64,000 nucleotides of DNA from CBFGTV01 sp965652145 (GTDB lineage: Bacteria; Bacillota; Clostridia; Peptostreptococcales; Natronincolaceae). Made by a program: the position numbers and the translations under genes. The notes under the pieces were generated by a model. That model saw only the letters and a list, made by a program, of their open reading frames with translations, was not told the DNA's origin and did not search any database. Positions 63,487 to 64,000 of the stretch are shown here, one piece after another (position 1 is the stretch's first letter; the number at the start of each line of letters is the position of its first letter). The stretch covers positions 1 to 64,000 of the forward strand of contig CBFGTV010000005.1 of NCBI GenBank assembly GCA_965652145.1, read 5' to 3'.

Positions 63487-63591
63487 TGTGTACATTTAAA
63501 GAGTCGATAAAAAGATTAAAAAATTTATAGGAACTATTTGCTAATTGCCCCGTCTAAATTGATGAAGGGGCAGATGAAAGGAGTGAAGCAC

Positions 63592-64000
63592 TTGAATCAA
63601 CAGGAAATCTCCTTAATAGAGAAGGTAAAAAAGGGAGATATCTCAAGCTTTGAAGCACTTATAGCGCCTTACCAGAAAAAAGCTTTTAATATCGCCTATC
63701 GAATGTTGGGAAATTTAGAGGATGCAAATGATGTTACCCAGGAGGCAATGATAAAGATTTATAAGTCTATAGCAGGCTTCCAGGGGAAAAGCAGCTTTTC
63801 CACCTGGGTTTATTCAGTCGTCAGCAATTCGTGTATTGATTATATTCGTAAAAACAGAAAGGCCGTAATTGTTTCCCTGGATCGAGAATACGATACGGGC
63901 GAAAGTATGTATAAACTTGAAGTGGCCGATGAAATGAATACTCCGGAGTATTTATTTGAAAAGAATGAAATTAAAAGAATGATACATGATGCCATTAATC
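63592..64000 (+). CDS. ECF sigma-70 factor (3' partial)
   Basis: Starts at TTG with AAGGAG 8 nt upstream and runs off the window. Region 2 is clear: YQKKAFNIAYRMLGNLEDAN, DVTQEAMIKIYKS and FSTWVYSVVSNSCIDYIRK, the RpoE/SigW-type core. The first part of region 4 (NTPEYLFEKNEIKRM) follows. It may be encoded with an anti-sigma factor beyond the edge. Confidence 0.88.
   Translation, partial: MNQQEISLIEKVKKGDISSFEALIAPYQKKAFNIAYRMLGNLEDANDVTQEAMIKIYKSIAGFQGKSSFSTWVYSVVSNSCIDYIRKNRKAVIVSLDREYDTGESMYKLEVADEMNTPEYLFEKNEIKRMIHDAIN

Noticed and set aside
63546..63572. TGCCCC/GGGGCA stem before the ECF sigma gene as a terminator
   Set aside because: No T-run follows and the preceding gene already has a terminator; at most a leader stem.
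1..64000. CRISPR arrays, rRNA genes, intact transposases or integrases, replication origin
   Set aside because: None seen: no regularly spaced repeats, no rRNA sequence, no transposase or integrase motif in any frame.

Overview
The window reads as chromosome of a low-GC, strictly anaerobic, spore-forming Clostridia-type Firmicute. The evidence is AT-rich intergenic DNA, strong AAGGAGG-type ribosome sites, frequent TTG/GTG starts, a spore-germination SpoVAF protein, S-layer-homology anchoring, ECF transporters and an NADH/ferredoxin-type Hdr-Flx redox complex. A glycine-betaine OpuA system fits a salt-tolerant or alkaliphilic lifestyle. The exact genus cannot be fixed from sequence reading alone; an Alkaliphilus-like organism is an inference.

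Layout. (1) 1-13.0 kb: a RiPP-type natural product locus cut by the left edge. It holds two short radical SAM proteins with cysteine-free SPASM-like tails, a free PqqD/RRE protein, two B12-binding-type radical SAM proteins (one with a fused RRE-like tail), an ABC exporter, a GNAT-like protein, an active/inactive pair of M16 peptidases and an ABC-2 exporter. No precursor peptide is visible inside the window. (2) 13.0-17.0 kb: a 160-bp MITE-like repeat, a small membrane protein, an MntA-HepT-type toxin-antitoxin pair and a broken subtilisin-like protease gene. (3) 17.0-28.1 kb: a cobalamin riboswitch followed by a secreted DUF4430 protein, an 1803-residue S-layer-anchored protein that combines alpha/alpha toroids with DUF4430 (the architecture of animal transcobalamin/intrinsic factor), a membrane-tethered DUF4430 protein and a complete ECF transporter. 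I read this as a Gram-positive corrinoid-capture system. (4) 28.1-31.1 kb, minus strand: OpuA glycine-betaine importer. (5) 31.5-42.6 kb: a small Cys-rich protein, then aspartase, fumarate reductase-like FrdB/FrdA, HdrB, HdrC, HdrA, FlxD, FlxC, FlxB and FlxA in one operon. The set suggests aspartate to fumarate to succinate coupled to NADH oxidation by a flavin-bifurcating Hdr-Flx module. (6) 42.7-45.7 kb: CadC-type regulator with two operators and a Cd/Zn/Pb P-type ATPase. (7) 45.8-50.6 kb: small membrane proteins, a GNAT, a fluoride riboswitch controlling a cation:proton antiporter, and SpoVAF. (8) 50.7-57.1 kb: TetR and metallo-beta-lactamase-fold pair with two operators; a PrpR-type sigma-54 activator next to a sigma-54 promoter driving a split UxaA-family dehydratase and a KdgT-like permease. 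(9) 57.2-64.0 kb: manganese catalase, two YdjM/YbcI-type membrane proteins, a type I toxin with its probable antisense RNA, an alpha/beta hydrolase, tRNA-Leu(CAA), and an ECF sigma factor cut by the right edge.

The three parts most worth follow-up are the transcobalamin-like B12 capture operon, the fumarate reductase-Hdr-Flx operon and the RiPP locus. The type I toxin locus at 60.6-60.95 kb shows RNA-level control directly in the sequence: its Shine-Dalgarno is sequestered and a 15-nt inverted repeat flanks the gene.
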